DNA of 64,000 nucleotides from Halomonas sp. GT (lineage in GTDB: Bacteria; Pseudomonadota; Gammaproteobacteria; Pseudomonadales; Halomonadaceae). A program made the position numbers and the translations under genes. The stretch lies in contig NZ_CP020562.1 of NCBI RefSeq assembly GCF_002082565.1, forward strand, positions 806,001 to 870,000, read 5' to 3'. This document shows, one piece after another, positions 1-9,192 of the stretch (position 1 is its first letter; each line of letters starts with the position of its first letter). Below the pieces are notes generated by a model. That model did no database searches. It had not been told where the DNA came from and was given only the letters and a program-made list of their open reading frames with translations.

Positions 1-654
1 TTGAACCGTCCCTTTTAGCACGACCAGCAGGGTTGTCCATCCATCCGGTTGCGTCAGCGTGGTTGTCTGGCCACCGTTTAGTCGCACATCCCATACGTTC
101 ATCGGCGAGAACGTCTGTGCTGGGCCCGAGTGAGCCTTACGGTTGTCATCTATATAGCTGCCGGCGATCACGCGGACGCTCCCAGCGTGATCAGGTAACG
201 TTGCCACAGGGATCTGGGCATTAAAAATTGCCTGATAGCCTGGCGTGGCCATTTTGTCTTTGGCAGGCAAGTTTACCCACAGCTGCACCATCTCAAGTGT
301 GCCGCCTTGCTCTGTAAACGTGGGCGAATGAAACTCATCGTGCAGGATACCCGCACCTGCCGTCATCCACTGCACGTCGCCAGGGCCAATTACGCCGCCT
401 TTGCCCGTTGAATCTCGGTGCGCCACTTCTCCCTGGTAGACAATCGTGACTGTTTCGAACCCTCGGTGCGGGTGTTGCCCGACACCGCGTGGCCGCGTGG
501 TGGGAGTAAAGTCGGCGGGGCCAGCATAGTCTAGTAGCAAAAAAGGACTTAACTGCTCGGAACGTGGGCCATAGGAAAACAGCGAACGCGCCGGAAAGCC
601 GTCACCAACCCAATGAGGGTGCGGTGCGCTGGTAACACCTACTAACTTTTTCAT
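1..654 (-). CDS. Pirin family protein, C-terminus off the window edge
   Basis: The reading frame is open from the ATG at 654 to the window edge, giving 218 codons with no stop, so the C-terminus is missing. The translation is typical of the bicupin pirin N-terminal domain: PHPHWVGDGFPARSLF near the start, then HPHRGFETVTIVYQGEVAHRDS, with the metal-binding His pair and downstream Glu/His, and later GGVIGPGDVQWMTAGAGILHDE. Bacterial pirins are cytoplasmic metal-binding proteins, some with quercetinase activity; the substrate here cannot be told. A purine-rich GAGGAG-type ribosome site lies just upstream of the start. It is divergent from the MscS gene. Confidence 0.9.
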   Translation of the reverse strand, partial: MKKLVGVTSAPHPHWVGDGFPARSLFSYGPRSEQLSPFLLLDYAGPADFTPTTRPRGVGQHPHRGFETVTIVYQGEVAHRDSTGKGGVIGPGDVQWMTAGAGILHDEFHSPTFTEQGGTLEMVQLWVNLPAKDKMATPGYQAIFNAQIPVATLPDHAGSVRVIAGSYIDDNRKAHSGPAQTFSPMNVWDVRLNGGQTTTLTQPDGWTTLLVVLKGTVQ

Positions 655-901
655 TGTTTCTCCTCACAGAGTACGTTGTTGGTTAAGAAGGGTACGCGTT
701 AGGGAAAGCAACTAATAGATAGTGAATATAAGACGCAGAGTTGCAGTGCTGGAACACTAGGTGCTTGCTTGATTGAAGAACGTAGTCTGTACTTTGGTCA
801 ACCACTGACATGGAGGCACTGTGTTTAGCGCAGGGCTGGCGGCTTTTGCGCCAGTTGGTGGCTGGTTGTTTGGCTCACTTACTTTTAATGACAAGGTTGG
901 T

Positions 902-2632
902 ATGAAAAAAAACAGCTCGTGGCCTGTGTGGGTTGCGCTGGTTGTCACTTTGGTGTTTTCCAGCGTCTGCGCAGCGCAAACTCAAGGAGATGAGAGCGAG
1001 GATAAGCGATGGTTCGCCATTGATTCGCTTAACACAGGGCTAGGCGATGTGCCTGAGGATGTTGGGCGGATGTCGCCACGGGAAATGGTTCGCAGCTTTT
1101 TAGCGTTCACCGAAAGCGAGAATTACGCCGCAGCCGCGCATTTGCTTAACCTCAACGATATTGATCCAGGCGAACAGCAGGCTCAGGGCGCCGAGCTCGC
1201 TAAGCAGTTGGCTGAGGTATTAAAACGCGGTGAGTGGCTGGACGCATCTAATATGTCCGGCCGTCAAGACGCGGTGATAGAAGACCCTTCCGGGCAGAAT
1301 CCGCAGGCAGGCGAGCCGCAGCGCAATATTGAACTGGCAGCTTTAACGGCAGAGGGCCAGGCCTACGATGTTCGGCTGGGGCGATACCGCGTGGGTGAAG
1401 AAGATCCGGTGTGGTTAGTCATGCCAGAGAGCGTGACGTTTATTCCGACTCTTTACGAAGAGTACGGGCCTTCAATGCTGGAACGCTATATTCCCGAACG
1501 GTTAAAAGCATCGTTTGGCATGCTAAAAATCTGGGAGTGGTTAGCAATCCCGATTTTTTTAATCGCCATTGGTACGGTGGGAGTGGTCACTTATTACTCA
1601 GTTGGGCTAGTAGCTCGCATCCTGCCTTCTGGCGTGTCTACTATTTTTGCCGATCAAATTGGCGTGCCCATGGCGATGATTGTTATGTCGCTGGTAACGC
1701 AGATGCTGCTGGACTACGTCGTATCCTTTTCCGCTATTGCGACGACGACGTTTCGCGTGCTGTTGATCTCTATTATGGCCTGGGGTGCAGGTACTATTGC
1801 GCTGCGTTTTGTCGACACGATTATGCTGCGTTTAACGCGACGCTTGGTGGGGGAAATTGATGACACGAAGCCTAAAGATCAGCGACGGCTGCTAACCTCG
1901 CTATATGCATTGCGCCGCGCCATTATTCTGATCACCGTAACCGGTGTATCTATCTACATCCTAGGCCAAGTCCAGCTTTTCGAAACCCTTGGCTTGTCTA
2001 TTCTGGCGTCTGCTAGCGTATTGGCAGTATTAGTGGGTGTGGCGGGGCAAACGGTTCTTGGCAATATTCTCTCCTCGTTTCAGTTATCGCTTGCGAAACC
2101 TATCCGTATCGGCGACTTGGTGATCTTTGAAGGGGAGTGGTGTTATGTCGAAGGGATCTTTTATACCTATATTCGACTGAGATCATGGGACGAACGACGC
2201 TTGATTGTGCCCGTCACCTACTTCACTTCTAAGCCTTTCGATAACTTGTCTGTGAAGAGCACCAAGCTGTACCGATCCTTGGTGCTGACGCTTCACCTCA
2301 GTGCCGATATAGGGCTGCTAAGAGATAAGTTCCTCGAATTTGCCAAAGAGGAAGAGAACGTTGTTGAACACCATAAGCTGCTCTGTTACGTGACGGCACA
2401 AACGGGGACGGCCCAGACTATCACCTGCTATTTAATGACATCTGACCCCATGGCAGGCTGGACGGCCGAGATGAACCTGCGCGAGAAGCTGCTGGCCTTT
2501 ATCCGCGATAACCATCCAGAGTGGTGGCCAAGGGAAATCATGGTTATTAGCCATGAGGATATTGCGCGTGGAGAAGGGCAAGGAAAACGTTCTCAGGAAT
2601 CGGATAGCTCTGCGGATAAACCGCCTGAATAA
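902..2632 (+). CDS. MscS-family mechanosensitive channel with long periplasmic N-terminus
   Basis: This 576-residue protein starts with a cleavable-looking signal peptide (MKKNSSWPVW..VCAA). I prefer the ATG at 902 to the in-frame ATG at 821 because only 902 puts the signal peptide at the N-terminus and it has an AAGG upstream. About 180 periplasmic residues precede membrane segments from about residue 210. The MscS core follows: a Gly/Ala-rich pore helix near residues 360-390 (SILASASVLAVLVGVAGQ) and the beta domain (IRIGDLVIFEG). MscS-family channels release solutes on hypo-osmotic shock, which suits a halophile. It belongs to the long-N-terminus MscS group rather than being E. coli MscS itself. 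Confidence 0.85.
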   Translation: MKKNSSWPVWVALVVTLVFSSVCAAQTQGDESEDKRWFAIDSLNTGLGDVPEDVGRMSPREMVRSFLAFTESENYAAAAHLLNLNDIDPGEQQAQGAELAKQLAEVLKRGEWLDASNMSGRQDAVIEDPSGQNPQAGEPQRNIELAALTAEGQAYDVRLGRYRVGEEDPVWLVMPESVTFIPTLYEEYGPSMLERYIPERLKASFGMLKIWEWLAIPIFLIAIGTVGVVTYYSVGLVARILPSGVSTIFADQIGVPMAMIVMSLVTQMLLDYVVSFSAIATTTFRVLLISIMAWGAGTIALRFVDTIMLRLTRRLVGEIDDTKPKDQRRLLTSLYALRRAIILITVTGVSIYILGQVQLFETLGLSILASASVLAVLVGVAGQTVLGNILSSFQLSLAKPIRIGDLVIFEGEWCYVEGIFYTYIRLRSWDERRLIVPVTYFTSKPFDNLSVKSTKLYRSLVLTLHLSADIGLLRDKFLEFAKEEENVVEHHKLLCYVTAQTGTAQTITCYLMTSDPMAGWTAEMNLREKLLAFIRDNHPEWWPREIMVISHEDIARGEGQGKRSQESDSSADKPPE

Positions 2633-2641
2633 TAGGCATTA

Positions 2642-2667
2642 AGCAGCGGCAAGTGCCGCTGCTTTTA
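2642..2667 (+). terminator. Rho-independent terminator after the MscS gene
   Basis: A 9-10 bp perfect stem (AGCAGCGGC / GCCGCTGCT) with a very short loop is followed by TTTTA. It lies 10 bases after the MscS stop and just beyond the stop of the convergent gene. Confidence 0.8.
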
Positions 2668-2687
2668 TCAGTTCTATCGCTCAGTGT

Positions 2688-5600
2688 TTATTTACAAAGT
2701 GTCAAAAAGCCGTCTTCATCGATAAACCCTTTATCGCCGGTGACGAACCAGCGTTGGCCATCGAGTTCTTTAATGGCGGCGGCTGTGCGCTCTGAGTTGT
2801 TTAGGTAGCCCTGCATCAATTGGGGGCCGCTGATCAAAATCATGCCCGCTTCTCCGGTAGGCTGTTCCACAAAGCTTTCCGGCTCAACGATTTTAAAGCT
2901 GGTGCCGGGGAGCGGCATGCCGACGGTACCCGCTTTACTGCCTTGCTGTATTGTTTGGTAATGAGCGCCCAACGAATCCGGTAGATTGACCGATGCCACA
3001 GGAGCGGTTTCGGTTGCCCCGTAGCCTTTATAAATAGGCTTATGGAATTTTAGGACGAAGTCGCTGCATACCTGCTCATCCAATGTTTCGGCACTGACAA
3101 CGACTGCCCGTAGGCTTTCTAGCATGAGTGGGTGCACTTTGGGGCTGTGGTTTAGGTGCTGTAGAAAGTCTGATGTGCCGAACATCAGGGTGGCTTTGTG
3201 CTTGGCGACAGCGCTGGCAATGCCAGCAGTGTCGTTGGGGTCCGCGTGGCAGACCAACGGCAGGCCTTCGATAAGTGGCAGCAGTTGGGTAACGGTGAGC
3301 CCAAAGGCATGAAACAGAGGCAGCGAGCCGATCACCACATCGTCATATTGGGTATTAAGCACATCGGAGGTCTGCTTGATATTGGCCATCAGATTGCGGT
3401 GACTCAGCATGACGCCTTTAGGCTGCCCTTCGCTTTTGCTTGGAAACACAATGGCGGCGGTGGTATTGGCATCTCTACTGCGGCAGTAAAGGCGCTGAAG
3501 CAGCCACGCAGGTAGCAGGCGAACGGCAAGCCAAGTGCTGACGCGTTCATGGCGCCGGGTATCGGCTTGTAGGTCTTCCAGGTAGATCGTCTGAGTGTTT
3601 GCTAGCCGCTGGCTGATGTTTAACCCTTGTTGCTGGAGTTTTTCGACGAAGTGGCGCGAGGTCAGCACTGTATTGATGTTGGCTTGGGTGAGTGACGCAG
3701 AAAATGGGGTTTCGTACGAATTGTCATTGGGGCTGTCGTGGAGACTGTCGTTAAAATGATAGTTGAGGTTAACCAGTGTTTTTCCAGCCAGAAGTGTTGC
3801 CATATTGGCCAGTGCACCCACGCTGCTATTGGGCAGCAGTAAACCTACGTTTTGCCTAGGAGTTAGCGTGTGGATGCGCTTTGCAATAAGCAGACTGGCG
3901 GTAAGTGCTTGGCCTGCCGTCAGCGGGTGGCTAAGGGTATCCGTGAGTGCTTGTGCGCCAAGGTTACGCTTCACGCTTCGAATCCAGGCGTCAGGCAGCG
4001 AGGGCAGTTCATCGATAGCATGTTGCCACGAGTTGGTTGCTTGTTCGAAGATGCGCCGTTTGAGCACGTCGGCCGGGGTGTCTTTAGGCAGCGGCTTGCC
4101 AAACGCAACGACGACTGAGCGATGGAGAGGCGCGTTACGCAGCTCTTTGAGTTTGCTGGATGAGCGAGAAAACTGGCTACCCCACAGCCCGCGTAGGTAA
4201 AACGGAACAATACGTACCTCTGGGTTGGCAAGCTTACAGGCGCGTTCATAGCCTCGGCGCAGCTCGCCTAACTGGCCGTTGCGGCTAATCGCGCCTTCGG
4301 GGAACAGGCATACCACTTCACCGTTATTCAGCTGTTCGGCAACGGCGGCTAGGGCGTTATCTGCTCCTGCGCCCCGTTCGATAGGAATACAGCCCAGCGC
4401 CTTAAAAAACCAACGTAAATACCAACGCTGATAAATATCCTTCAGCATGACAAAACGCACAGGGCGAGGGCTGGCAATTTGCACCATTGCCCAGTCCACC
4501 CAACTGATATGATTGCCGAGCAGCAGCACGCCGCCTTGGGCGGGCAGGTTTTCGAGCCCATGGACATCAACACGATAGCGGCGGGTCAGTAGAAAACTGA
4601 GTAGAAAGCGCACCAAGCTTTGGGGCAATTTGAAGATAGTGTAGCCACCGCCCACCATGGCAACGGTCGCCACGAGTAGCAACAGGTAGTGGCTATCCAC
4701 ACCTGCCAGGGCGAACAGCGCGGTAAGCGCCAGAAAGCCCAGCATAGAAAGGTTCTGAATCCAATTGTTGGCAGCCAGCACAGTGCCTAGCTCATGGTCT
4801 GCCGCGTGAAATTGAATCAGTGCATTGAGCGGCACAATGAATAACCCGCCCATCATGCCAATAAATATAAAGTTCAGTGCTTGGCTGATGGGAGTAGTAA
4901 GCATTGGCAGGCACCACAGACCCACCGCAACGCCGATAGCGCCTAATGGAATCAAACCGGTTTCAATACGGTTACGAGACAGCTCGCTGGCCAGCAATGA
5001 TCCTAATGCAATCCCAATACCGCTAGCGGCAAGAATCCCTTGCAGCACTAAGTTGTTATCAATGCTGAGTGCATCTTTGGCATAGGCGGGAAACGCGGCG
5101 AGCAGCACTTGACCCACCGACCAGAAAGTTGCAAGACCGATAATTGACAGCCGCAGCACCGGTTGGCGGCCCAAAATGCTCAGGTTGTCTTTCAGTGCGC
5201 TGCCTTTGATATAGCGCTGCCAAGTGAGTGGGGGCGTTGAGGGCTGCGCGTTATCTGGTTTCAAGCGATACAGTGCCATCACTTGTATAACGCTGTTCAA
5301 CACCAGCAGCCAACCCAGCGGCGCAATGCTGCGCAATAGCTCGCCGGGTGTTTGGGCGCTGGGTAAGATCCAGCTTTCAAACAGCGCGGTAAAGACCACG
5401 GTGCCGGCCAGAATGGCACCAATGGTGACGGCCTGGATAAGCCCGTTAGCTTCTGCCAAGCGGGGTTTGCCAAACAGCCCTTTCACCAAGCCATATTTGG
5501 CGGGGGAGTAGAAGGCCGATTGAATTGCTAGCACTAGCGTCATGGCAAACGCCAGCCAAAACCAGCCTTGGTAATAAGCGGCGGTGATGCCCAGTGAAAC

Positions 5601-5864
5601 AGCGACAGCAGCCCAGGCGGAAACCCGGAGAATGCGAACTTTGGGATAGCTATCCGCCACATGACCTGCGGGGCTAAACAGCAAAATAAACGGCAAAAGG
5701 ATAAGCCCATTGACCAACGCCGTCAGTACCACCTGGGTTTCGCCGTCGTAGCTTTTAAAAATCGTGTTTTGAATGACGATTTTATGTCCTAAATCCACAA
5801 AGGCATTCAAGAAAATGGCAATCAGGTAGGGCCAAACACCCGTGATGCGTAGTAAAGGTTGCAT
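2688..5864 (-). CDS. aas: LplT-PlsC-acyl-ACP synthetase fusion (Aas-like), C-terminally truncated
   Basis: The 1058-residue product combines three activities of lysophospholipid recycling: an LplT-like MFS flippase (about residues 1-410), a PlsC acyltransferase (HX4D box NHISWVD near 450, FPEG near 530) and an AMP-binding acyl-ACP synthetase (from about 620; P-loop SEGQPKGV near 801, GYGATETAP near 945). I start at the ATG at 5864 (MQPLLRITGVWPY) with AAGG upstream; an earlier in-frame ATG at 5939 adds unrelated residues. The frame stops right after GDKGFIDEDGFLT, where E. coli Aas continues about 110-120 residues and carries the A10 catalytic Lys. The P-loop reads FPSKSEG rather than the usual FTSGSEG. 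Acyl-AMP chemistry may be lost while the flippase and acyltransferase remain. Confidence 0.85.
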   Translation of the reverse strand: MQPLLRITGVWPYLIAIFLNAFVDLGHKIVIQNTIFKSYDGETQVVLTALVNGLILLPFILLFSPAGHVADSYPKVRILRVSAWAAVAVSLGITAAYYQGWFWLAFAMTLVLAIQSAFYSPAKYGLVKGLFGKPRLAEANGLIQAVTIGAILAGTVVFTALFESWILPSAQTPGELLRSIAPLGWLLVLNSVIQVMALYRLKPDNAQPSTPPLTWQRYIKGSALKDNLSILGRQPVLRLSIIGLATFWSVGQVLLAAFPAYAKDALSIDNNLVLQGILAASGIGIALGSLLASELSRNRIETGLIPLGAIGVAVGLWCLPMLTTPISQALNFIFIGMMGGLFIVPLNALIQFHAADHELGTVLAANNWIQNLSMLGFLALTALFALAGVDSHYLLLLVATVAMVGGGYTIFKLPQSLVRFLLSFLLTRRYRVDVHGLENLPAQGGVLLLGNHISWVDWAMVQIASPRPVRFVMLKDIYQRWYLRWFFKALGCIPIERGAGADNALAAVAEQLNNGEVVCLFPEGAISRNGQLGELRRGYERACKLANPEVRIVPFYLRGLWGSQFSRSSSKLKELRNAPLHRSVVVAFGKPLPKDTPADVLKRRIFEQATNSWQHAIDELPSLPDAWIRSVKRNLGAQALTDTLSHPLTAGQALTASLLIAKRIHTLTPRQNVGLLLPNSSVGALANMATLLAGKTLVNLNYHFNDSLHDSPNDNSYETPFSASLTQANINTVLTSRHFVEKLQQQGLNISQRLANTQTIYLEDLQADTRRHERVSTWLAVRLLPAWLLQRLYCRSRDANTTAAIVFPSKSEGQPKGVMLSHRNLMANIKQTSDVLNTQYDDVVIGSLPLFHAFGLTVTQLLPLIEGLPLVCHADPNDTAGIASAVAKHKATLMFGTSDFLQHLNHSPKVHPLMLESLRAVVVSAETLDEQVCSDFVLKFHKPIYKGYGATETAPVASVNLPDSLGAHYQTIQQGSKAGTVGMPLPGTSFKIVEPESFVEQPTGEAGMILISGPQLMQGYLNNSERTAAAIKELDGQRWFVTGDKGFIDEDGFLTLCK

Positions 5865-5983
5865 GAAATGACGCCTTATAAACCAGAAGTTAGGGCACTT
5901 TCGGTAAATGGGGTTAATGTTGCAACTTTGGTGGTTCAAGTTGTGTTATTTGGGCTTTACGGTATCGTTATACGCTACTTTAT

Positions 5984-6757
5984 ATGTCTGGAGGTCATGT
6001 GTCTCAGACAAGTGCACTTATCGATACCTTAAAACGTCAGCTGCGTTCCCAGGGTAAAACCTACGCTGATGTGGCGTTATGGCTTGGGTTGAGCGAGGCC
6101 TCGGTCAAACGGCTATTCGCTGAACAGCACATTACCTTAGAGCGGCTAGAGCGTATTTGCGATCAGCTTAACCTGGAATTTGCTGAGTTGGTGCAATCCA
6201 TGCAAGAGGAAGAGCACCGTTTGCAGGAGCTGACCCAGGCGCAGGAGCAGAGCATTGTCGATGATCGTGAGCTGTTTTTGGTCGCTGTGTGTGTGATTAA
6301 CGGCTATCGGTTTGATGAAATTCATCACCAGTACCAGCTCAGCGAGGCTCAGTGCACTCGGCAACTGCTGGCGCTAGAACGGCTAAAGCTGATTGACCTA
6401 TTGCCGGGTAATCGAATCCGGCGGCGTGTGGCCGCGAATTTTCGCTGGCGCCCTGGTGGCCCTATTCAGCGTTTTTTCCAGCAATATATTGCCACGGAGT
6501 TTTTTCACTCTCGTTTCGAGAGCGACAGCGAAAAGCTTATTGTGCTGAATGGCCTGCTTTCTCATGCGGGTAATGCTGAATGGCAACAAACGATGCAGCG
6601 GCTGGCAAAAGAGTTTCACGCCCTGTGTGAACGCGAAAGCGGGCTGCCCATTCATCAGCGCTTTGGCACTACCTCGGTGCTGGCTGTTCGTCAGTGGCAG
6701 TCAACGCTGTTTAAAGAGTTTGCCCGCGGACCATATGGGCAAAAGAAAAGTGTATAA
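5984..6757 (+). CDS. XRE-type helix-turn-helix regulator
   Basis: The 257-residue protein has an N-terminal HTH (about residues 12-70: GKTYADVALWLGLSEASVKRLF, then ITLERLERICDQLNLEF), typical of Cro/CI-like DNA-binding domains. The C-terminal 180 residues have no motif I recognise and may sense a ligand or dimerise. The start is unclear: the ATG at 5984 has no ribosome site, while a GTG at 5999 sits 3-4 bases behind TGGAGG, which is too close to be ideal. It is divergent from the LplT-Aas gene, so the two may be co-regulated, and is followed by rlmA in the same direction. Confidence 0.75.
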   Translation: MSGGHVSQTSALIDTLKRQLRSQGKTYADVALWLGLSEASVKRLFAEQHITLERLERICDQLNLEFAELVQSMQEEEHRLQELTQAQEQSIVDDRELFLVAVCVINGYRFDEIHHQYQLSEAQCTRQLLALERLKLIDLLPGNRIRRRVAANFRWRPGGPIQRFFQQYIATEFFHSRFESDSEKLIVLNGLLSHAGNAEWQQTMQRLAKEFHALCERESGLPIHQRFGTTSVLAVRQWQSTLFKEFARGPYGQKKSV

Positions 6758-6767
6758 ACTATTGTTT

Positions 6768-6812
6768 TTTTATGAGTATACGTTTTATGAGTACACATTT
6801 TATGAGTTTGCA
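6768..6812 (+). repeat. Three 15-bp tandem repeats upstream of rlmA
   Basis: Three imperfect copies of TTTTATGAGTATACG (6768-6782, 6783-6797, 6798-6812) sit between the HTH gene and rlmA. Each copy holds an ATG in the same frame. Together they open an 18-codon mini-frame (6772-6825) whose TAG overlaps the rlmA start region. Confidence 0.85.
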
Positions 6813-6817
6813 ATGCT

Positions 6818-7681
6818 ATGAATAGCACTCCTTTTCAATTACTAGCCTGCCCGTTAGATGGCGAGCCACTTTATCTGGCAGGCAGCACTTGGCGTTGCTC
6901 TGCTGGACATAGCTTCGATGTTGCCAAGCAGGGTTATGTCAACTTGCTTCCGGTACAGCAAAAGCGTTCCACTGACCCTGGTGACAGTAAGCTGATGGTG
7001 GCGGCAAGACAGCGTTTTCTTGGGGCTGGTTACTATCAGCCCATTGCTCAGGCGGTAAGCAAACATCTGTTAAGCCATGCTGAGGCTCAACCTGCTAGCT
7101 CGCTATTTGGCTGCCTAGATGCTGGCTGCGGTGAAGGCTATTACTTGCGTGAGCTATCCCGTGCTGAATCGAATTCGCGACCACTTTCACTGGTGGGGTT
7201 AGATATTTCCAAGTGGGCAGTGCTGTCGGCGGCCAAGCAAGATAATAAGAAATCTCCACTCTGTAGCTGGGTAGTCGGCAGCAACGCGCACTTGCCAGTT
7301 CAAACGGCAACGCTTGATAGTGTGCTGTGTATGTTTGGCTTTCCAGTGCATCACGAATTTGCGCGGGTATTAAAGCCGGGCGGCTTGTTGTTGCAGGTTG
7401 AAGCAGGAGCGGAGCACTTGCGTGAGCTACGAGAGGTGATTTATCCCACGCTTAAGCCAGAAGCGATAAGCGAACGGGAGGTGCCGGAAGGCTTTGTATC
7501 GTTGCAGACAGAATCACTTAGCTATCAAATAGCGCTGGAAGGGCAAGACTCGATTGGTGATTTATTAGCGATGACGCCCCATCTTTACCGCGCTAGTCAG
7601 GAAGGGCGGGCACGTGCAGCGGCACTTGATGCGTTAACGCTGACGGTGGATGCCAAACTAATGGTATATGAGCGTAAATAA
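6818..7681 (+). CDS. rlmA: 23S rRNA (guanine-N1)-methyltransferase RlmA-like
   Basis: The 287-residue protein has the RlmA layout: an N-terminal zinc finger (CPLDGEPL..WRCSAGHSFD, three Cys and one His), the linker AKQGYVNLL, then a class I SAM domain with CLDAGCGEGYYLREL near residue 105. RlmA methylates G745 (RlmAI) or G748 (RlmAII) of 23S rRNA. The ATG at 6818 has no clear Shine-Dalgarno sequence; an ATG-bearing repeat tract lies immediately upstream, so translational coupling is possible. The position of the methylated base cannot be decided here, but a gammaproteobacterial context favours G745. Confidence 0.9.
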   Translation: MNSTPFQLLACPLDGEPLYLAGSTWRCSAGHSFDVAKQGYVNLLPVQQKRSTDPGDSKLMVAARQRFLGAGYYQPIAQAVSKHLLSHAEAQPASSLFGCLDAGCGEGYYLRELSRAESNSRPLSLVGLDISKWAVLSAAKQDNKKSPLCSWVVGSNAHLPVQTATLDSVLCMFGFPVHHEFARVLKPGGLLLQVEAGAEHLRELREVIYPTLKPEAISEREVPEGFVSLQTESLSYQIALEGQDSIGDLLAMTPHLYRASQEGRARAAALDALTLTVDAKLMVYERK

Positions 7682-7709
7682 GGGGCGAAGGTTTTCAACA
7701 CGCAAACGC

Positions 7710-7740
7710 AACAAGGCCCGCATAAGCGGGCCTTGTTATC
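7710..7740. terminator. Strong hairpin between convergent rlmA and csp genes
   Basis: A perfect 12-bp stem (AACAAGGCCCGC / GCGGGCCTTGTT) with an ATAA loop lies 28 bases after the rlmA stop and 43 bases beyond the stop of the convergent cold-shock gene. It probably ends transcription in both directions. Confidence 0.8.
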
Positions 7741-7782
7741 CGAACCGGTTAAGGTTCGAGCAAATTCTTAAACCGTTAAGGC

Positions 7783-7989
7783 TTAGGACATTTGCTTGAT
7801 GTTAGAAGCCTGAAGGCCTTTCTTACCCTGGGTAACGTCAAAAGAAACGTTAGCACCTTCTTGAAGGGTTTTGAAACCGTCAGACTGAATTTCAGAGAAA
7901 TGAGCAAAAAGGTCGTCGCCGCCGTCAGAAGGAGCGATGAAACCAAAACCTTTAGTGTCGTTAAACCATTTAACTGTGCCAGTTGCCAT
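7783..7989 (-). CDS. Cold-shock domain protein (CspA family)
   Basis: The protein is 68 residues, the standard size for a single cold-shock domain. RNP1 (KGFGFI) and RNP2 (DLFAHFSEI) are intact after the usual ATGTVKWFN start. These proteins bind single-stranded RNA/DNA and melt mRNA structure in the cold or during growth transitions. AAAGGATC sits at a good distance from the ATG. The 220 bases upstream, before the next gene, can accommodate the long 5' leader usual for csp genes. Which paralogue this is cannot be told. Confidence 0.95.
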   Translation of the reverse strand: MATGTVKWFNDTKGFGFIAPSDGGDDLFAHFSEIQSDGFKTLQEGANVSFDVTQGKKGLQASNIKQMS

Positions 7990-8211
7990 GATGTAGATCC
8001 TTTCGCGCTAATGCGCCGTAATAAAGTTCCTGGTATTACCCAGATGAATAGTAGCGGGTGAAACAAGGAATACAATATCAGGCTGCCGAAATAGATCGTA
8101 CACTTCTGAAACCATGCTGCTTGCTAACCAACTGACGCTACAGTGACATGATTTTTTCTTCGGGTCAAAGCCTTTTATGAATATTTTCTGAGGGTGGTGT
8201 CAGGATAATGG

Positions 8212-8427
8212 CTACTTCCACCCCATTTTCCAGATGCTAGCGTCTTTTAAGTCTTGCCAAGCAAGAATGGTCTCGCGGTTGGAATGAATAGCTTCAATGA
8301 TCACCTCTACGACCTGCTCCTCTTCATTACGTCGTAATTTGGTGACGATGAAATGCTTCTCTTTATGGTGAGGTTGGACGGCAGTCCATTTGCTGTTGTG
8401 AAGTTTATTCGGGTTGATGTTGTTCAC
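8212..8427 (-). CDS. TIGR02450-family Trp-rich small protein
   Basis: The 71-residue protein matches the conserved Trp-rich family (TIGR02450): INPNKLHNSKWTAV at the start, EKHFIVTKL in the middle and WQDLKDASIWKMGWK at the end. The family's function is unknown. AGGAATATC precedes the ATG. It is monocistronic in appearance, upstream of the cold-shock gene on the same strand with about 220 bases between. Confidence 0.85.
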   Translation of the reverse strand: MNNINPNKLHNSKWTAVQPHHKEKHFIVTKLRRNEEEQVVEVIIEAIHSNRETILAWQDLKDASIWKMGWK

Positions 8428-8568
8428 GATGATATTCCTGTGGGGATTGTGTTTGGGAGTGCTATACGGTGAATCAGACCTTAAATGTTAAAAATGGTAT
8501 CTTTGACGAAGCATTTTTGAAACGACAACCCTGCCGGTAAGGCACGTTATCAAAACGAGGAGAATCCA

Positions 8569-9042
8569 ATGATTGCCGAATACGAACTGGCATATCTAAA
8601 GCGCGCCGTGGCTTTAGCAGAGGAGGCTTTAAATGCAGGGGATGAGCCATTTGGTAGTGTGCTGGTAAATGCTGAAGGTAAGGTATTAGCCGAGGATCGA
8701 AATCGCATTGCCGGTGGAGATTCTACTCAGCATCCAGAGTTTTCGCTGGCCCGTTGGGCAGCGAATCATATGACGCCTGAAGAGCGCTCTAAAGCGACCG
8801 TCTATACCTCTGGAGAGCACTGCCCAATGTGTGCAGCGGCTCATGGGTGGGTAGGGCTAGGGCGTATCGTTTATGTCAGCTCCTCTGAACAATTGGGTGC
8901 ATGGCTGGCTGAACTTGGCGTAGCGCCGCCGCCTGTCGCTCCGCTGTCGATTAATGAGGTGGTGCCCGATTTGGCTGTTGATGGCCCAGTGCCTGGTCTG
9001 GATGAGCAAGTTCATGCCTTGCATTGCCGCTTGCATGCATAA
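8569..9042 (+). CDS. Nucleoside deaminase (cytidine deaminase-like fold)
   Basis: The 157-residue protein has the zinc deaminase signature in two parts: HPEF (zinc His plus proton-shuttle Glu) near residue 64 and EHCPMC with the two zinc Cys near residue 85. The usual HAE is HPE here, but His and Glu are both kept. The fold is shared by guanine, cytosine and tRNA-adenosine deaminases; the substrate is not decided. A GAGGAG ribosome site precedes the ATG. A strong terminator follows. Confidence 0.85.
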   Translation: MIAEYELAYLKRAVALAEEALNAGDEPFGSVLVNAEGKVLAEDRNRIAGGDSTQHPEFSLARWAANHMTPEERSKATVYTSGEHCPMCAAAHGWVGLGRIVYVSSSEQLGAWLAELGVAPPPVAPLSINEVVPDLAVDGPVPGLDEQVHALHCRLHA

Positions 9043-9119
9043 CGTCAGAGTCGAGTTTTGAAGGGCAGGATTTTTATTGGCTGGCTAGGATCGTTGATAA
9101 ACGTATGGCCAATAAAGAC

Positions 9120-9157
9120 AAACACCGCCTTGTGTTCTACAAGGCGGTGTTTATTAA
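9120..9157 (+). terminator. Terminator after the deaminase gene
   Basis: A perfect 13-bp stem (AAACACCGCCTTG / CAAGGCGGTGTTT) with a 7-base loop runs into TTTATTAAAT. It also faces the end of the convergent YqaE gene. Confidence 0.85.
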
Positions 9158-9192
9158 ATCAGTGCAAAAAAAGCATCAGTGCTTCGGTTTGT

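Noticed and set aside
3763..4200. 145-codon plus-strand frame inside the LplT-Aas gene
   Set aside because: Shadow of the minus-strand gene; no motif and no ribosome site.
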